DNA of 64,000 nt from Kiritimatiellia bacterium (GCA_017527155.1 JAFXQI010000086.1:17102-81101); one strand, 5' to 3'; shown: positions 20,903 to 30,169, numbered from the stretch's first letter. Numbers and translations are program-made. Notes: a model not told the origin generated them from the letters alone.

Positions 20903-22348
20903 CTACAGTCCAAGCAGTTTCCGCCCCGGCACCACCGCCGCGAAGAAGCCGCTGCCTTCGACGGCGGGATCGAGATGCCCGTCGTACACCAGCACCGGGC
21001 GCTTGCTCATCCCGGGCCGCAAGGGCAGCCGCTTCATCCGTTCCTCGACTTCGTCCTCGATTTCGGGGCCGATTTCCTTCCGGCGCTTGATTTCCACCAC
21101 GTAGGCGGTCTTCGGGGTCTGGACCAGCAGGTCGATCTGGCAGCCGCCGGGCCGGCCGTCTCGCCCTTTTCGGACGTTCCGGTAGGGGGCGGCGGACTCG
21201 ATGGTGGAATGGCCGATGCCGAACAAGGGGGCGATGTCCATGGCGTTGTTGACGACCAGGTTCTCGAACTGGAGGCCCATCACGGTGTTCCAGTCCGGGA
21301 GGGCCTCCAGCGAAGCGAACCGGAAGGCCCCGCGCGCAATCGCCGCGCGGCGGGGCTGGATGTATTTGAGGTAGAAGCGGGTGTAGTTGTCGCGGAGGCG
21401 GTAGCGGGAGACGCGCGCCTCGCGGCCGGTTTCGGGGTTCAGGCCGGGGTCGGAATCGATGAAGCCGCCTTCCTCCAGTTCCCGGAGGCGGTCGCCGAGC
21501 GCGCCGTTGCGGTCGGTACCCAGCCGTGGGGCCAGCTCCGCGCCGCTCGCCGGGCCGTCCGCGAGCAGTTTCAGGATGCGCCGGCGCTCCGCCGCGGCGG
21601 AACCGAAGAGCTGGTGGAAGATGGCGTCGAAGTCCTTGAACAGCACGCCTTCCTTCCGGAAGCACAGGCGCCGGATGTTCTCCCCGGCGGGGAGCCCGGG
21701 ATCGATTTCCTCGAGATAGCGCGGCACGCCGCCCGTGACCGACAGGACGTCGAGGATTTCGCGTGGCTGCAGGCGGGCGGCGCCGGGCTTCCAGAATTCC
21801 GCGCATTCCGGCAGGGAGAGCTCGCGCAGGACGTAGTCGCGCGAGAAGCGCCCCGTGAAGCCCGTGTTCCCGAGGATGTTCCTCTTGATCCACGCCGACA
21901 CGGAACCGCAGACGACGAACACCAGCTTCGCGTGGCGGTGGAACCAGGTTTCCCAGGCGTTGCGGAGGACGGCGGGGAACGTCGGGTCGGCGCCGCCCAT
22001 CCAGGAGATTTCGTCGAGGAGGACGACGGTCCGCTTCGAGTCGTCGATCGCGCGGTCGAGCCAGAAGAACGCGTCCTTCCAGTTCCGCAACGGGAGGATC
22101 GGCGAATTGGTCAGACGCGCCAGCGTCGCCGCGAACTCGCCGATCTGCTCGTCGTTCGTGGCGGGGCGGTCCGCGTCGGGCGCCAGCCCTTCGAATTCGA
22201 AGAACGCGTCGGCCGTGCGCCGGGCAAATTCGCGGAACAGCGTCGATTTGCCGATCCGCCGACGGCCCCGGCACGCGACGATGGAGGACGTCCGCTTCTT
22301 CCACAGCGATTCCAGATCTAGAAGTTCTTCTTTCCGACCGACGAACAT
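20903..22348 (-). CDS. AAA-type ATPase with DUF234 nuclease-like C-terminus
   Basis: A 481-residue member of the archaeal/bacterial ATPase family. Walker A is GRRRIGKS (28-35) and Walker B is VVLLDEISW (about 110). A winged-helix segment (about 290-345) is followed by a DUF234 domain whose QIDLLVQTPKTAYVVEIKRR has the D...ExK pattern of restriction-like nucleases. Members are common in accessory regions, and their substrate is unknown. The ATG at 22348 has AGGAGG seven bases upstream; a longer frame to 22549 is rejected for lack of coding quality. It ends 22 bases before lysR starts, so the two are probably co-transcribed. Confidence 0.88.
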   Translation of the reverse strand: MFVGRKEELLDLESLWKKRTSSIVACRGRRRIGKSTLFREFARRTADAFFEFEGLAPDADRPATNDEQIGEFAATLARLTNSPILPLRNWKDAFFWLDRAIDDSKRTVVLLDEISWMGGADPTFPAVLRNAWETWFHRHAKLVFVVCGSVSAWIKRNILGNTGFTGRFSRDYVLRELSLPECAEFWKPGAARLQPREILDVLSVTGGVPRYLEEIDPGLPAGENIRRLCFRKEGVLFKDFDAIFHQLFGSAAAERRRILKLLADGPASGAELAPRLGTDRNGALGDRLRELEEGGFIDSDPGLNPETGREARVSRYRLRDNYTRFYLKYIQPRRAAIARGAFRFASLEALPDWNTVMGLQFENLVVNNAMDIAPLFGIGHSTIESAAPYRNVRKGRDGRPGGCQIDLLVQTPKTAYVVEIKRRKEIGPEIEDEVEERMKRLPLRPGMSKRPVLVYDGHLDPAVEGSGFFAAVVPGRKLLGL

Positions 22349-22561
22349 GGGGACCTCCTCATGGGCTGCAACGGCGGCCATCCTCCCGCGGGCGGCCGGA
22401 CAAGTCAAGCGCGGAATTGGGCGTTGTTGAATTTCGCGCTGTCCATTGCGGGAGTTTGGAAGCGCGAGATTTGACATTTGCAGATTGCGCGCTTCCCATG
22501 TGCCCCCCATGGCTCCTGCCAAGATGATGCGCCGTACGCATTGAACCATGCAAAGGTTCTA

Positions 22562-22591
22562 TTGGACGGCCGCGGGGGCGGGCCGTAGGAT
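22562..22591 (+). promoter_or_regulatory. Putative promoter, leaderless spacing
   Basis: TTGGAC (22562-22567), 18-base spacer, TAGGAT (22586-22591), seven bases before the flavodoxin ATG. No ribosome site lies between. Confidence 0.45.
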
Positions 22592-22598
22592 GGGGGGC

Positions 22599-23219
22599 AT
22601 GAAAGCAACCGCCATGTTCGTACTATCCGCCCTCCTGCCGTTCGCGGGATGCGCGCGGGACACCGAAGCCGGAACCACCCAACAGGAGAACCCATCCATG
22701 CACCGGACGCAAAAACCGCTCGTCGTCTACTACTCCCGCACGGGGGAGAACTACGCCGTCGGCGACATCGCCGAAGGCAACACCGCCATCGTCGCGAAGA
22801 TGATCGCCCAAAAGACGGGCGCGGACCTGTTCGAAATCCGCACCGTCAAGGAATACGCCGCCGACTACACGGAGTGCACGGAGGAGGCCAAGCGCGAGCT
22901 GCGCGACGACGCGCGGCCGGAGATCGCCGGGGACGTGGCGGACTTCGCGCAGTACGGCACGGTGTACGTCGGCTACCCGATCTGGTGGGGGGTGCCGCCG
23001 ATGGGCGTTTTCACGTTCATCGAGAAGCACGACTGGGCCGGCAAGACGGTGCGCCCGTTCTGCACGCACGAGGGCAGCGGCCTCGGCGGCTCGGTCCGCG
23101 CGCTCCGGAAGGCGCTCCCCGGCGCCACCGTGGAGGACGGGCTCGCCATCCAGGGCCACGTCGCCCAGGACGACCGCCCCGCCGCCGAAACCGCCGTGGA
23201 GCGGTGGCTCGGGAAATGA
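22599..23219 (+). CDS. Lipoprotein flavodoxin
   Basis: A 206-residue flavodoxin-fold protein exported as a lipoprotein (lipobox PFAGC, Cys at about residue 18). FMN-binding elements: VVYYSRTGEN (phosphate loop), VYVGYPIWWGVPP (isoalloxazine loop) and RPFCTHEGSGLGGS. This resembles the flavodoxin_4 family found beside aldo-keto reductases. The start at 22599 gives a proper signal peptide; the ATG at 22548 adds 17 unlikely residues. A second lipoprotein flavodoxin ends the cluster at 26127. A periplasmic electron-transfer or quinone/flavin reduction role is inferred. Confidence 0.88.
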   Translation: MKATAMFVLSALLPFAGCARDTEAGTTQQENPSMHRTQKPLVVYYSRTGENYAVGDIAEGNTAIVAKMIAQKTGADLFEIRTVKEYAADYTECTEEAKRELRDDARPEIAGDVADFAQYGTVYVGYPIWWGVPPMGVFTFIEKHDWAGKTVRPFCTHEGSGLGGSVRALRKALPGATVEDGLAIQGHVAQDDRPAAETAVERWLGK

Positions 23220-23235
23220 GAGGCCACCCCTCCCT

Positions 23236-23265
23236 AGATACCCAGGTTTCTAGATATCCAGGGGG
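23236..23265. repeat. Short repeat, family F (CTAGATATCCAGG-like)
   Basis: TAGATACCCAGG followed by TCTAGATATCCAGG between two genes. A similar pair (TCTAGATTTCTAGATATCCAG, shortened here) lies at 36486-36521. Confidence 0.5.
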
Positions 23266-23321
23266 CTTGGAAACCCCGCCACCACGCAACCCACCCACCC
23301 GCAACCCAAAGGAAAACACCC

Positions 23322-24170
23322 ATGGACACCACCACACTCACCCTCAACAACGGCGTCGAATGCCCGGCCGTGGGCATCGGAACCTTCATGCTCTCCCCGG
23401 CGGACGCCGAGAACAGCGTGCGCGAGGCGCTCAAGATGGGCTACCGGCTCGTCGACACCGCCGCCGCCTACCAGAACGAACGCGCCTGCGGACGCGGCCT
23501 CCGCGCGAGCGGCGTCCCGCGCCGGGACGTCTTCCTCTCGACCAAGCTCTGGCCGAGCGACTACGCGAACCCGTGCGCCGTGGACGAGACGCTGGAGCGG
23601 CTCGGCACTGACTACGTGGACCTGCTCTTCCTCCACCAGCCGGCCGGCGACTGGCTTGCGGGCTACCGGCAGCTGGAGAAGGCGCTGCGCGACGGCAAGG
23701 CGCGGTCCATCGGCATCTCGAACTTCGAGGGGCGCTACATGGAGGAGCTGGAGCGGCAGTGGGAGGTCGTCCCGCAGTTCGTCCAGGTCGAGGCGCATCC
23801 CTACTTCCCGCAGCATGAACTCCGCAGGACGCTCGACCGCCTCGGCATCCGCCTGATGAGCTGGTATCCGCTCGGCCACGGCGACAGGGCGCTCCTCGCG
23901 GAGCCGGTCGTCGCGGACATCGCGCGCCGCCTCGGCCGCACCCCCGCGCAGGTCATCCTGCGCTGGCACGTCCAGACGGGCTTCGCCGTCATCCCCGGCA
24001 GCCGCAACGTCGACCACATCCGCGACAACCTCGCCGTCCTCGACTTTTCGCTCACGGACGCCGACATGGCCGCCATCGCCACGCTCGACAAGGGCGTGCG
24101 CTACTACAACCGCACCGACGCGCAGCTCGTGCAGTTCGCCGCCTGGCAGCCGACTTACGAAAAAGCCTAA
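23322..24170 (+). CDS. Aldo/keto reductase
   Basis: A 282-residue AKR (AKR5/YtbE-like) TIM barrel reducing carbonyls with NADPH. Catalytic tetrad visible: Asp in RLVDTAAAYQNE, Tyr following it, Lys in FLSTKLW, His in DLLFLHQPAGDW. The NADP contacts AVIPGSRNVDHIRDN are present. The C-terminus YNRTDAQLVQFAAWQPTYEKA is echoed by a fragment 600 bases downstream. Length is normal. It follows the flavodoxin gene by 100 bases and precedes a SnoaL-like gene. Confidence 0.93.
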   Translation: MDTTTLTLNNGVECPAVGIGTFMLSPADAENSVREALKMGYRLVDTAAAYQNERACGRGLRASGVPRRDVFLSTKLWPSDYANPCAVDETLERLGTDYVDLLFLHQPAGDWLAGYRQLEKALRDGKARSIGISNFEGRYMEELERQWEVVPQFVQVEAHPYFPQHELRRTLDRLGIRLMSWYPLGHGDRALLAEPVVADIARRLGRTPAQVILRWHVQTGFAVIPGSRNVDHIRDNLAVLDFSLTDADMAAIATLDKGVRYYNRTDAQLVQFAAWQPTYEKA

Positions 24171-24200
24171 CCCACCGCACCAATCCAAGGAGACACCGCA

Positions 24201-24632
24201 ATGGACCACATCGAAGACCGCATGGAACTCAAGGCCCTCGTGGACAAGTACGCGACCGAGAGCGACAAGGGCAACCAGGACTGCTACGCCGAAATCTTCC
24301 GCCCCGACATCAAGCTCGACGTCTATTTCAACGGCAAACTCGGCATGACGGCGCGCGACGTGCAGGACATGATCCGGCAGTACAAGGCGTTCGGCGCCGC
24401 AAAGATGTCGTTCCACATGAACGGCCAGCAGAACGTCGAATTCGCCGACGCCACGCACGCCACCGGCACCTGCTACGCCCTAGCCACGCTCGTCACGGAG
24501 AAGGACGGCAAGGACATCCTCACGGTCCACGCCGTGCGCTACTCCGACAAGTACGTCAAGCTCGACGGCCGCTGGTGGATCGCCGAGCGCGAGCAGCGCT
24601 TCGAGTGGACCGCCTTTCCGCCGCTGGCCTAG
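24201..24632 (+). CDS. SnoaL-like (NTF2-fold) protein
   Basis: A 143-residue NTF2/SnoaL_4-type alpha+beta barrel. Typical features are IEDRMELKALVDKYATESDKG (first helix), VYFNGKLGMTARDVQDMI, ATHATGTCYALATLV and DGRWWIAEREQRFEW. Such small barrels are enzymes or ligand carriers; the catalytic residues are not obvious. AAGGAG precedes the ATG by 11 bases. Its place between aldo-keto and flavin reductases suggests a shared small-molecule redox pathway. Confidence 0.85.
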   Translation: MDHIEDRMELKALVDKYATESDKGNQDCYAEIFRPDIKLDVYFNGKLGMTARDVQDMIRQYKAFGAAKMSFHMNGQQNVEFADATHATGTCYALATLVTEKDGKDILTVHAVRYSDKYVKLDGRWWIAEREQRFEWTAFPPLA

Positions 24633-24742
24633 GGGACAATCCTCCGCACCCCCACCGACGGTCTGGCCGACCTGCCCATCGACGGCGGCGTCATCGCCTC
24701 CATCCGCGCTGGCACCTACTCCATCCACCCCTGACCCGCCCC

Positions 24743-24799
24743 GGGCGGTATGAACAGCCCGCCCAGCTCGCCGTCTGGCACCCGGCGTTCGAGCAGGCG
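24743..24799 (+). pseudogene. Remnant of an aldo/keto reductase C-terminus
   Basis: Nineteen codons read GRYEQPAQLAVWHPAFEQA, closely matching the last residues of the intact reductase upstream (AQLVQFAAWQPTYEKA). There is no start and no preceding barrel. The bases before it (24650-24733) include another coding-like stretch ending SIRAGTYSIHP-stop that I cannot assign. The gap 24633-24886 therefore seems to be decayed coding DNA. Confidence 0.55.
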
Positions 24800-24886
24800 T
24801 GCCCCGTCACGGAAAGCCGGATTTCTGGACACCGCCCCGCTTTTCTGCCATCATCGGCGGTACAACCCCCAACGAAAGGATTTGCC

Positions 24887-25495
24887 ATGCCCCCCAAAAC
24901 CGACCTCGGCCCCGTCCCCGCCGTTTTCCCCATGCCCGTCCTCGTCGTCGCCGCGTACGACGCGAAGGGGACCGTCCAGCTGCTGAACGCCGCCTGGGGG
25001 CAGATTTGCGACACCGACAAGATCGCGCTCTTCCTCGACCCCGACCACGCCACCATGAAAGCCATCCTCGCCGCGAAGGCCTTCACCGTCGCCCTCGCCG
25101 ACCGCGAGCACATGGCCGAAGCCGACTACGTCGGCATCGTCTCCGGCAACCAGGTCGCGGACAAATTCGCGCGTTCCGGCCTCCACGCCGCGAAGTCGGC
25201 CCGCGTGAACGCGCCGGTCATCGACGAATTCCCCGTCACGATGGAATGCGAACTCGCGGAAGTCGTCGAGTCGAAGACCCTGTACGCCGTCGTCGGCACC
25301 ATCGTCAACACCCTCGCGGACCCGCGCATCCTCGACGACGCGGGCAAGGTGGACCCCGCCAAGCTCGACGCCATCGCCTTCGACCAGTTCCGCCACGGCT
25401 ACTACGCCACCGGCGAAAAAGCCGGCCAGGCCTGGAACGCCGGCGGGGCCCTCGCCCGCGCCGCGCAGGCGGCCGCGAAAGGCGCCGTGCAGTGA
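24887..25495 (+). CDS. Flavin reductase-like FMN-binding protein
   Basis: A 202-residue flavin reductase-like (split-barrel) protein. It shows PMPVLVVAAYDAKGTVQLLNAAWGQ, IALFLDPDHATMKAILAAKAFTV, the ADYVGIVSGNQVADKFARSG region and the beta strands ECELAEVVESKTLYAVVGTIV. It should bind FMN and serve NAD(P)H-dependent reduction. An AAAGGA site lies eight bases before the ATG. Its stop overlaps the GTG of the next flavodoxin gene, so the two are coupled. Confidence 0.88.
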   Translation: MPPKTDLGPVPAVFPMPVLVVAAYDAKGTVQLLNAAWGQICDTDKIALFLDPDHATMKAILAAKAFTVALADREHMAEADYVGIVSGNQVADKFARSGLHAAKSARVNAPVIDEFPVTMECELAEVVESKTLYAVVGTIVNTLADPRILDDAGKVDPAKLDAIAFDQFRHGYYATGEKAGQAWNAGGALARAAQAAAKGAVQ

Positions 25496-26127
25496 AAGCG
25501 GGCCTGGTCGTCCTGGCGGTGCTGGCCGTCGCGGTCCTCGCGGCGGTGGCGGGGTGCGTCGCCCTGTCGCGGCGTTCCACGGCGGCGACCAAGACCCCGA
25601 CCGCGAAGATTCCGGGCCGGGTGGCGGTCGTCTTCCATTCCCAGTCCAAGGTGCGCAACACGGCAACCGTCGCCGCGTGGATCGCCAAGCACACGGGCGG
25701 CGACCTTCTGGAACTGGAGATGGCCGAGCCCTATCCCGAACCCTACGGCGCGACCCTCAAGGCCGCCGAAAAGGACGTCACCTCCGGCACCCTGCCCGCC
25801 CTCAAGGCCATCCCGCCACTCGACGGCTACGACGTGGTGTTCCTCGGCTCCCCCATCTGGTACGGCACCTACGCGCCGCCCGTCGGGACCTTCCTCGCGG
25901 CGGACGCGCTCGCCGGCAAGACAGTCGCCCCCTTCTGCACCCACGGCGGCGGCGGGGCCGGACGCTTCCCCGCCGACATCCGCAAGGCCTGCCCCGGCGC
26001 GACGGTCCTGGACGCCCTCTCCCTGCGCGGCTCCAACCAGATCGAGCGCCGCCTCGGCCTCGGCGTCGGTGCCCGCCACACCGAAGACGACGTCATCGAC
26101 TGGCTCGACCGCATCTTCCGCCCCTGA
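25492..26127 (+). CDS. Second lipoprotein flavodoxin
   Basis: A 211-residue flavodoxin-fold lipoprotein starting at a GTG that overlaps the flavin reductase stop (GTGA). The N-terminus is a long hydrophobic signal ending LAAVAGC. Elements: VVFHSQSKVRNTATVAAW, VVFLGSPIWYGTYAPP, APFCTHGGGGAGRFPADI. It is a paralogue of the 22599 flavodoxin, which it parallels segment by segment. No clear terminator follows in the 224-base convergent gap to the next gene. Confidence 0.87.
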   Translation: MKAGLVVLAVLAVAVLAAVAGCVALSRRSTAATKTPTAKIPGRVAVVFHSQSKVRNTATVAAWIAKHTGGDLLELEMAEPYPEPYGATLKAAEKDVTSGTLPALKAIPPLDGYDVVFLGSPIWYGTYAPPVGTFLAADALAGKTVAPFCTHGGGGAGRFPADIRKACPGATVLDALSLRGSNQIERRLGLGVGARHTEDDVIDWLDRIFRP

Positions 26128-26351
26128 CCGCGACGGGGCAGGCCGCCGGGGAAACGGGCCTGCGGCGCGAAACACGGAGCGCACGAGGAAGGAGACACGG
26201 AGAGGTTCGGGATGGGGTGTCTGTTGGAGGAGCCTGAGCACTCGGAAAACGGCCGTTGGCCAGCGTAGGAAAGCGAATGGGGGGGCTTGTCAAAGGCCGG
26301 GGTGTCGGCAAGCAGGGGCGTTGCTTTGGCCGCACCGCTTCCTGTCACGTG

Positions 26352-28574
26352 TCACTCGTTGTCCGCGTCCGCTCCGACCACGCGGAAGAAGCCGGCGGGC
26401 GAATCCGCGGGCAGGACGACCGGCACGCCGGTTTCGCCGTCGGCGGCGGGGGTCCAGCGGCGGAGGACGGTCCATTCGCCGCCCAGGACGGGGGTCCACT
26501 GGACCTCGCAGGCCACGCCGGCGGGGGCTTCGACCTGGAGCGTGCATTCCGTGGCGGGCGGGCGGGTGGCACGGGCGGCGTGAACGGGGCGGCAAGAGCG
26601 CGAGAAGCCGGTTATGGAGAGGGCGCCGGTCGTCGCCTGCCAGCGGGCATACAACGTCCGCTCGGCATCGGCCGTCACCGTCATGCCGACCCGGACGCGC
26701 TGGCCGCCTTCCTTGGCATCGTACCAGCCCCGGAACGTGAAGCCTTCGCGGACGGGAATCACGAAGTGCGAATAGGGGTCGCCGACGAATAACTTCACGC
26801 TCCTCTTGGCGCACGTCCCGCCGTTGGCATCGAAGCGCACCTTCTGGACGAGCCGCTCCCAATGCGCCCACAGGGTGCGTTCGGCCTGCTCGGTCACGAC
26901 ATCGCCGACCCGGACCCGCCTTCCGCCTTCCTGTTCGTCGTACCAGCCCAGGAACTTGTAGTATTCGCGGACGGGAATCACGAAGTGGTCATAGGTGTCG
27001 CCGACGAAGCACTTCACGCTCGTCTTGGCGCACGTCCCGCCGTTGGCGTCGAAACGCACCGTCTGGCGGGGGGCTCCCCAATGCGCCCACAGGGTCCGCT
27101 TGGACAGGGGCGTCACGACATCGCCGACCCGGACCCGGGTTCCACCCTCCGGCGCGTCGTACCAGCCCAGGAAGCTGTGGCCGTCCCGGGTGACGCTCGC
27201 GAGCTTGGTGTAGGTTTCGCCCACGACGGCCGTCAGCGACGTCTTCCTGCACGTCCCCCCGTTCGCGTCGAACACCACCCGCTGGGTGGCGGGCACGACC
27301 GCGTCCTCCACCACCAGTGCCAGATCCTTCCTCGCCACCACCCCCGCGGCATCCTCCACGAAGACCGTGACGGGATGGTTCCCGCCCTCTTCCGGCGTCC
27401 CCCGCAACACGCCGTCCGCCGTCAGTTCGAGCCACTCCGGCATCCCCCGCACGGGCGTGAAGACGATGTCCTGCGCATTCCGCATCCGCCCCGTGCCGCT
27501 CTTCCTGGAGACCAGCACTGTTTCCCCGTCCCCCGCGCTGATGCCGATGAACCCGCCGATCCTGTTCCCCGCGCCGTAGGAAAACACGATCCGCCCGTCC
27601 TCGTGCAGCGTCGCCGAGAAATTGACCGCGCCGCCGCCCTCGTAAGCCGCCCGCCACTGCACTTTCACCCATCCCGCGCCTTCCTCCATGTACATGCCGC
27701 CGTTCTCCAGCGACAGGCTCTCCCACATCGCGGCGATGACGGGCGTCCGCAGGAACAGGTTTTCGTCGTACCGGGCCCGCTCGAACGGCAAACTCCCGAA
27801 CGAAATCCCCCCGTTGCTGTTGATTTTCGCGTGCGTGTAGATTCCGCCGAAGAACGGGAATCCGAATGGCAGGTCCACGTCCCAGCTGTACTCGGCCTCG
27901 TACCATTCCCGTGCCGCCGCCGTCTCCGGTGTCACCGCGTAGGTGTTTTCGGCGGAAGACTCCCCGTACCGGACCGCCCCGCCGTGCCACGCGTACGGCG
28001 CCACCCCGCCCGCCACCTCCAGCGTCGTCGCGTACGCCTCTCCCTCCCGCGCTTCCGGCACCTTCTCCGCCGCCACGGCCAGCGGTTCGATTCCCCGGTA
28101 CGTCACCGGAAACCACAGGGGGGCCCAGAGGGCTTCCGCCACGATGCCGGTCCCGTACCACGCACCCGGCACTTCCAGGCTCCGCAGGCCACTGCATTTG
28201 TACAGCGCATACGGCTCGATGCGCGCCACGCCGTCGGCAATCGCCATGCTCACAAGGTTGGTGCAGAAGGAAAACGCGTAGCTCGCGACATTCGTCACCC
28301 CCGCCCCGATCGTCACACCCGTCAGCCCGCCGTGGTTGTGGAACGCGAACGACCCGATGTCCGTCACGGGACAACCGCCCAACGCGGAAGGAATGGCGAT
28401 GGCGCCGGCCGTCGAAGCCGGAATGCCGACGACCGTGGCCACCCCGCCGGAAACCGTGTAGGTCCACGGGATTCCGTCCACGGTTTCGGTCTCGGCCCTG
28501 GCTTCCGGCAACACGCCGCCGAAGCCCAGGACCGCCGCCGCGAGCCAACCCAACCACCGATTTGCACGTTTCAT
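26352..28574 (-). CDS. Secreted surface protein with LRR_5, putative Ig and InlB B-repeats
   Basis: A 740-residue secreted protein. The signal peptide ends about residue 27 (PEARA). Residues 30-150 are a short BspA-type leucine-rich stretch (IGSFAFHNHGGLTGVTIGAG, VASYAFSFC). Residues about 180-430 contain a propeller or nidogen-like part (INSNGGISFGSLPF) and a He_PIG-like strand pattern (GMPEWLELTADGVLRGTP). Three InlB B-repeats follow: FDANGGTC...FLGWYDAPEGG, FLGWYDEQEGG and FRGWYDAKEGG, each with RVRVG. The C-terminal 100 residues resemble a conserved sorting or anchoring domain ending GFFRVVGAD. Adhesion or polymer binding is a guess. Confidence 0.85.
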   Translation of the reverse strand: MKRANRWLGWLAAAVLGFGGVLPEARAETETVDGIPWTYTVSGGVATVVGIPASTAGAIAIPSALGGCPVTDIGSFAFHNHGGLTGVTIGAGVTNVASYAFSFCTNLVSMAIADGVARIEPYALYKCSGLRSLEVPGAWYGTGIVAEALWAPLWFPVTYRGIEPLAVAAEKVPEAREGEAYATTLEVAGGVAPYAWHGGAVRYGESSAENTYAVTPETAAAREWYEAEYSWDVDLPFGFPFFGGIYTHAKINSNGGISFGSLPFERARYDENLFLRTPVIAAMWESLSLENGGMYMEEGAGWVKVQWRAAYEGGGAVNFSATLHEDGRIVFSYGAGNRIGGFIGISAGDGETVLVSRKSGTGRMRNAQDIVFTPVRGMPEWLELTADGVLRGTPEEGGNHPVTVFVEDAAGVVARKDLALVVEDAVVPATQRVVFDANGGTCRKTSLTAVVGETYTKLASVTRDGHSFLGWYDAPEGGTRVRVGDVVTPLSKRTLWAHWGAPRQTVRFDANGGTCAKTSVKCFVGDTYDHFVIPVREYYKFLGWYDEQEGGRRVRVGDVVTEQAERTLWAHWERLVQKVRFDANGGTCAKRSVKLFVGDPYSHFVIPVREGFTFRGWYDAKEGGQRVRVGMTVTADAERTLYARWQATTGALSITGFSRSCRPVHAARATRPPATECTLQVEAPAGVACEVQWTPVLGGEWTVLRRWTPAADGETGVPVVLPADSPAGFFRVVGADADNE

Positions 28575-28808
28575 GGTCATCCGTCCAGTCGTCCGGGCGG
28601 GGGCCAACACAGCCACCTGCCCACAACTCCATTCTGCCCCGTTGGAGGGAGGCGGACAAGGGGAAACTTTCCGACACGCGACATCCGCACCCCCAAAGCC
28701 GGCGAACACGGCCCCTGTCCGGGGCGGGGAAGGCCAGGAAGAGGGAGTCAAGGCGGACGGGCTCGGTCGACCAGCGGTGCCGGTCCGTGTCGCCCCGGAC
28801 GGACCGCG

Positions 28809-29585
28809 TCAGCGCGCGATTCCCCTCTCGCTTCCCCGGATGAAGGCCACGAAGTGGTCCAGCTCCGGCGAGTGCGGCAGCTCCGCCTCGATGCGTTCCA
28901 GCGCCGGTTCCGTCAGCAGCGAGGAGCGGTACACGATCTTGTAGGCCTTCAGCAGCGCCTTCTGCGTTTCCGGGGAAATCCCGTGGCGCTCCAGGCCGAT
29001 CTTGTTCGTGCCGTAGACCTTCACGGGGTCGCCGTCCGCCGTCATGAAGGGGGGGATGTCCTTGACCGCCTTCGTGCACCCGCCGAGGATGCACATCCGG
29101 CCGATCCGCACGAACTGGTGGACGCCCGCCATGCCGCCGAGGATCGCATCGTCTTCCACGATGACGTGCCCCGCCAGCGTCGCGTTGTTCGCCATGATCA
29201 CGCGGTCGCCGACGATGCAGTCGTGCGCCACGTGGACGTACGCCATCAGCAGGCAGCCGGAGCCGACGCGCGTCTCGCCGTCGGCGTACGTCGCGCAGCT
29301 GAGGGTCGCGCACTCGCGGATGACCGTGTTGTCGCCCACGCGCAGGCCCGGGCTCCCGCCCTTGTACTTGAGGTCCTGCGTCTTGCCGCCCACCGACGCG
29401 AACGGCCAGACCTCGCAGCCGGAGCCGAGCACCGTGCGGCCGGTCACGCTCGCGTGGGAGCGCAGGACCGTGCGGTCGCCGATCACCACCTCGGGGCCGA
29501 CCACGCAGAACGGCCCGATCTTCACGTCCTCGCCCAGCCGCGCGCCGGGATCCACCACCGAACTCGGATGGATTTCGACGGCCAT
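28809..29585 (-). CDS. lpxA: UDP-N-acetylglucosamine acyltransferase
   Basis: A 258-residue left-handed beta-helix enzyme for the first step of lipid A synthesis. Hexapeptide repeats begin at VEIHPSSVVDPGARLGEDV; catalytic His lies in YVHVAHDCIVGD; FASVGGKTQDLKYKG and GLERHGISPE are strong LpxA markers. The start at 29585 lies two bases after the fabZ stop, giving the usual fabZ-lpxA pair. An 8-bp hairpin (28781-28806) just past the stop has no U tract and is a weak terminator candidate. It shows that the cell makes lipopolysaccharide or a lipid A-like lipid. Confidence 0.96.
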   Translation of the reverse strand: MAVEIHPSSVVDPGARLGEDVKIGPFCVVGPEVVIGDRTVLRSHASVTGRTVLGSGCEVWPFASVGGKTQDLKYKGGSPGLRVGDNTVIRECATLSCATYADGETRVGSGCLLMAYVHVAHDCIVGDRVIMANNATLAGHVIVEDDAILGGMAGVHQFVRIGRMCILGGCTKAVKDIPPFMTADGDPVKVYGTNKIGLERHGISPETQKALLKAYKIVYRSSLLTEPALERIEAELPHSPELDHFVAFIRGSERGIAR

Positions 29586-29587
29586 CG

Positions 29588-30022
29588 TCAGCGCCCTCCG
29601 CCGAACATCATCTCCGCTTCGCACGCCACTTCGCCGTCCACCAGCACCCGGCCCTGGGCGCGGGCCATGCCCATGCGGATGCGGAGCATCTTGATTTCCA
29701 TGCGCATCTGGTCGCCGGGACGGATGATGCGGCGGAAGCGGGTCTTGTCGACGCCGACGTAGTAGCAGGTGCCGCCCTCGTTGCCGAAAATCTGGTTGAG
29801 CAGCACGCCGGCCGTCTGGGCCATCGCTTCGAGCTGGAGGACGCCGGGAAACACCGGGTCGCCGGGGAAATGCCCCTGAAAACACGGCTCGTTGGAAGAG
29901 ACGTTCTTGATGCCCACGATCCATTCCTTGCCGTCGCATTCCACGATGCGGTCGACCATGATGAACGGGAAGCGGTGGGGGAGGATGTCGAGAATCTGCT
30001 TGGAATCGTATGTGGTTTCCAC
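29588..30022 (-). CDS. fabZ: 3-hydroxyacyl-ACP dehydratase
   Basis: A 144-residue hot-dog dehydratase of fatty-acid synthesis. Catalytic His lies in LPHRFPFIMVDR, and Glu in FPGVLQLEAMAQTAG. GHFPGDPVFPG is the family's central motif. It starts at a GTG (30022) with AAAGGAG seven bases before it; other upstream starts have no site. Length equals typical FabZ. It is translated immediately before lpxA, linking supply of 3-hydroxyacyl-ACP with lipid A. Confidence 0.95.
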   Translation of the reverse strand: METTYDSKQILDILPHRFPFIMVDRIVECDGKEWIVGIKNVSSNEPCFQGHFPGDPVFPGVLQLEAMAQTAGVLLNQIFGNEGGTCYYVGVDKTRFRRIIRPGDQMRMEIKMLRIRMGMARAQGRVLVDGEVACEAEMMFGGGR

Positions 30023-30169
30023 GGAAAAGCTCCTTTCGTCCGGTGCCGGTTGGTTTTCCCCCGCCTTATACCACCCCCTCCCGTCCCCTGGCAATGCCGA
30101 ATCCCCCGCACTCGTGAGATTATTTCCTTCTTGCCGAATCCGCCCGCATCTGCCATCCTCCTCCGCACC

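Noticed and set aside
24799..25491. Long Arg/Pro-rich frame upstream of the second flavodoxin
   Set aside because: Out-of-frame shadow of the flavin reductase gene; the flavodoxin begins at the GTG at 25492.
28781..28806. Terminator after lpxA
   Set aside because: A good 8-bp stem but no T-rich stretch follows on the minus strand, so it is not listed as a terminator.
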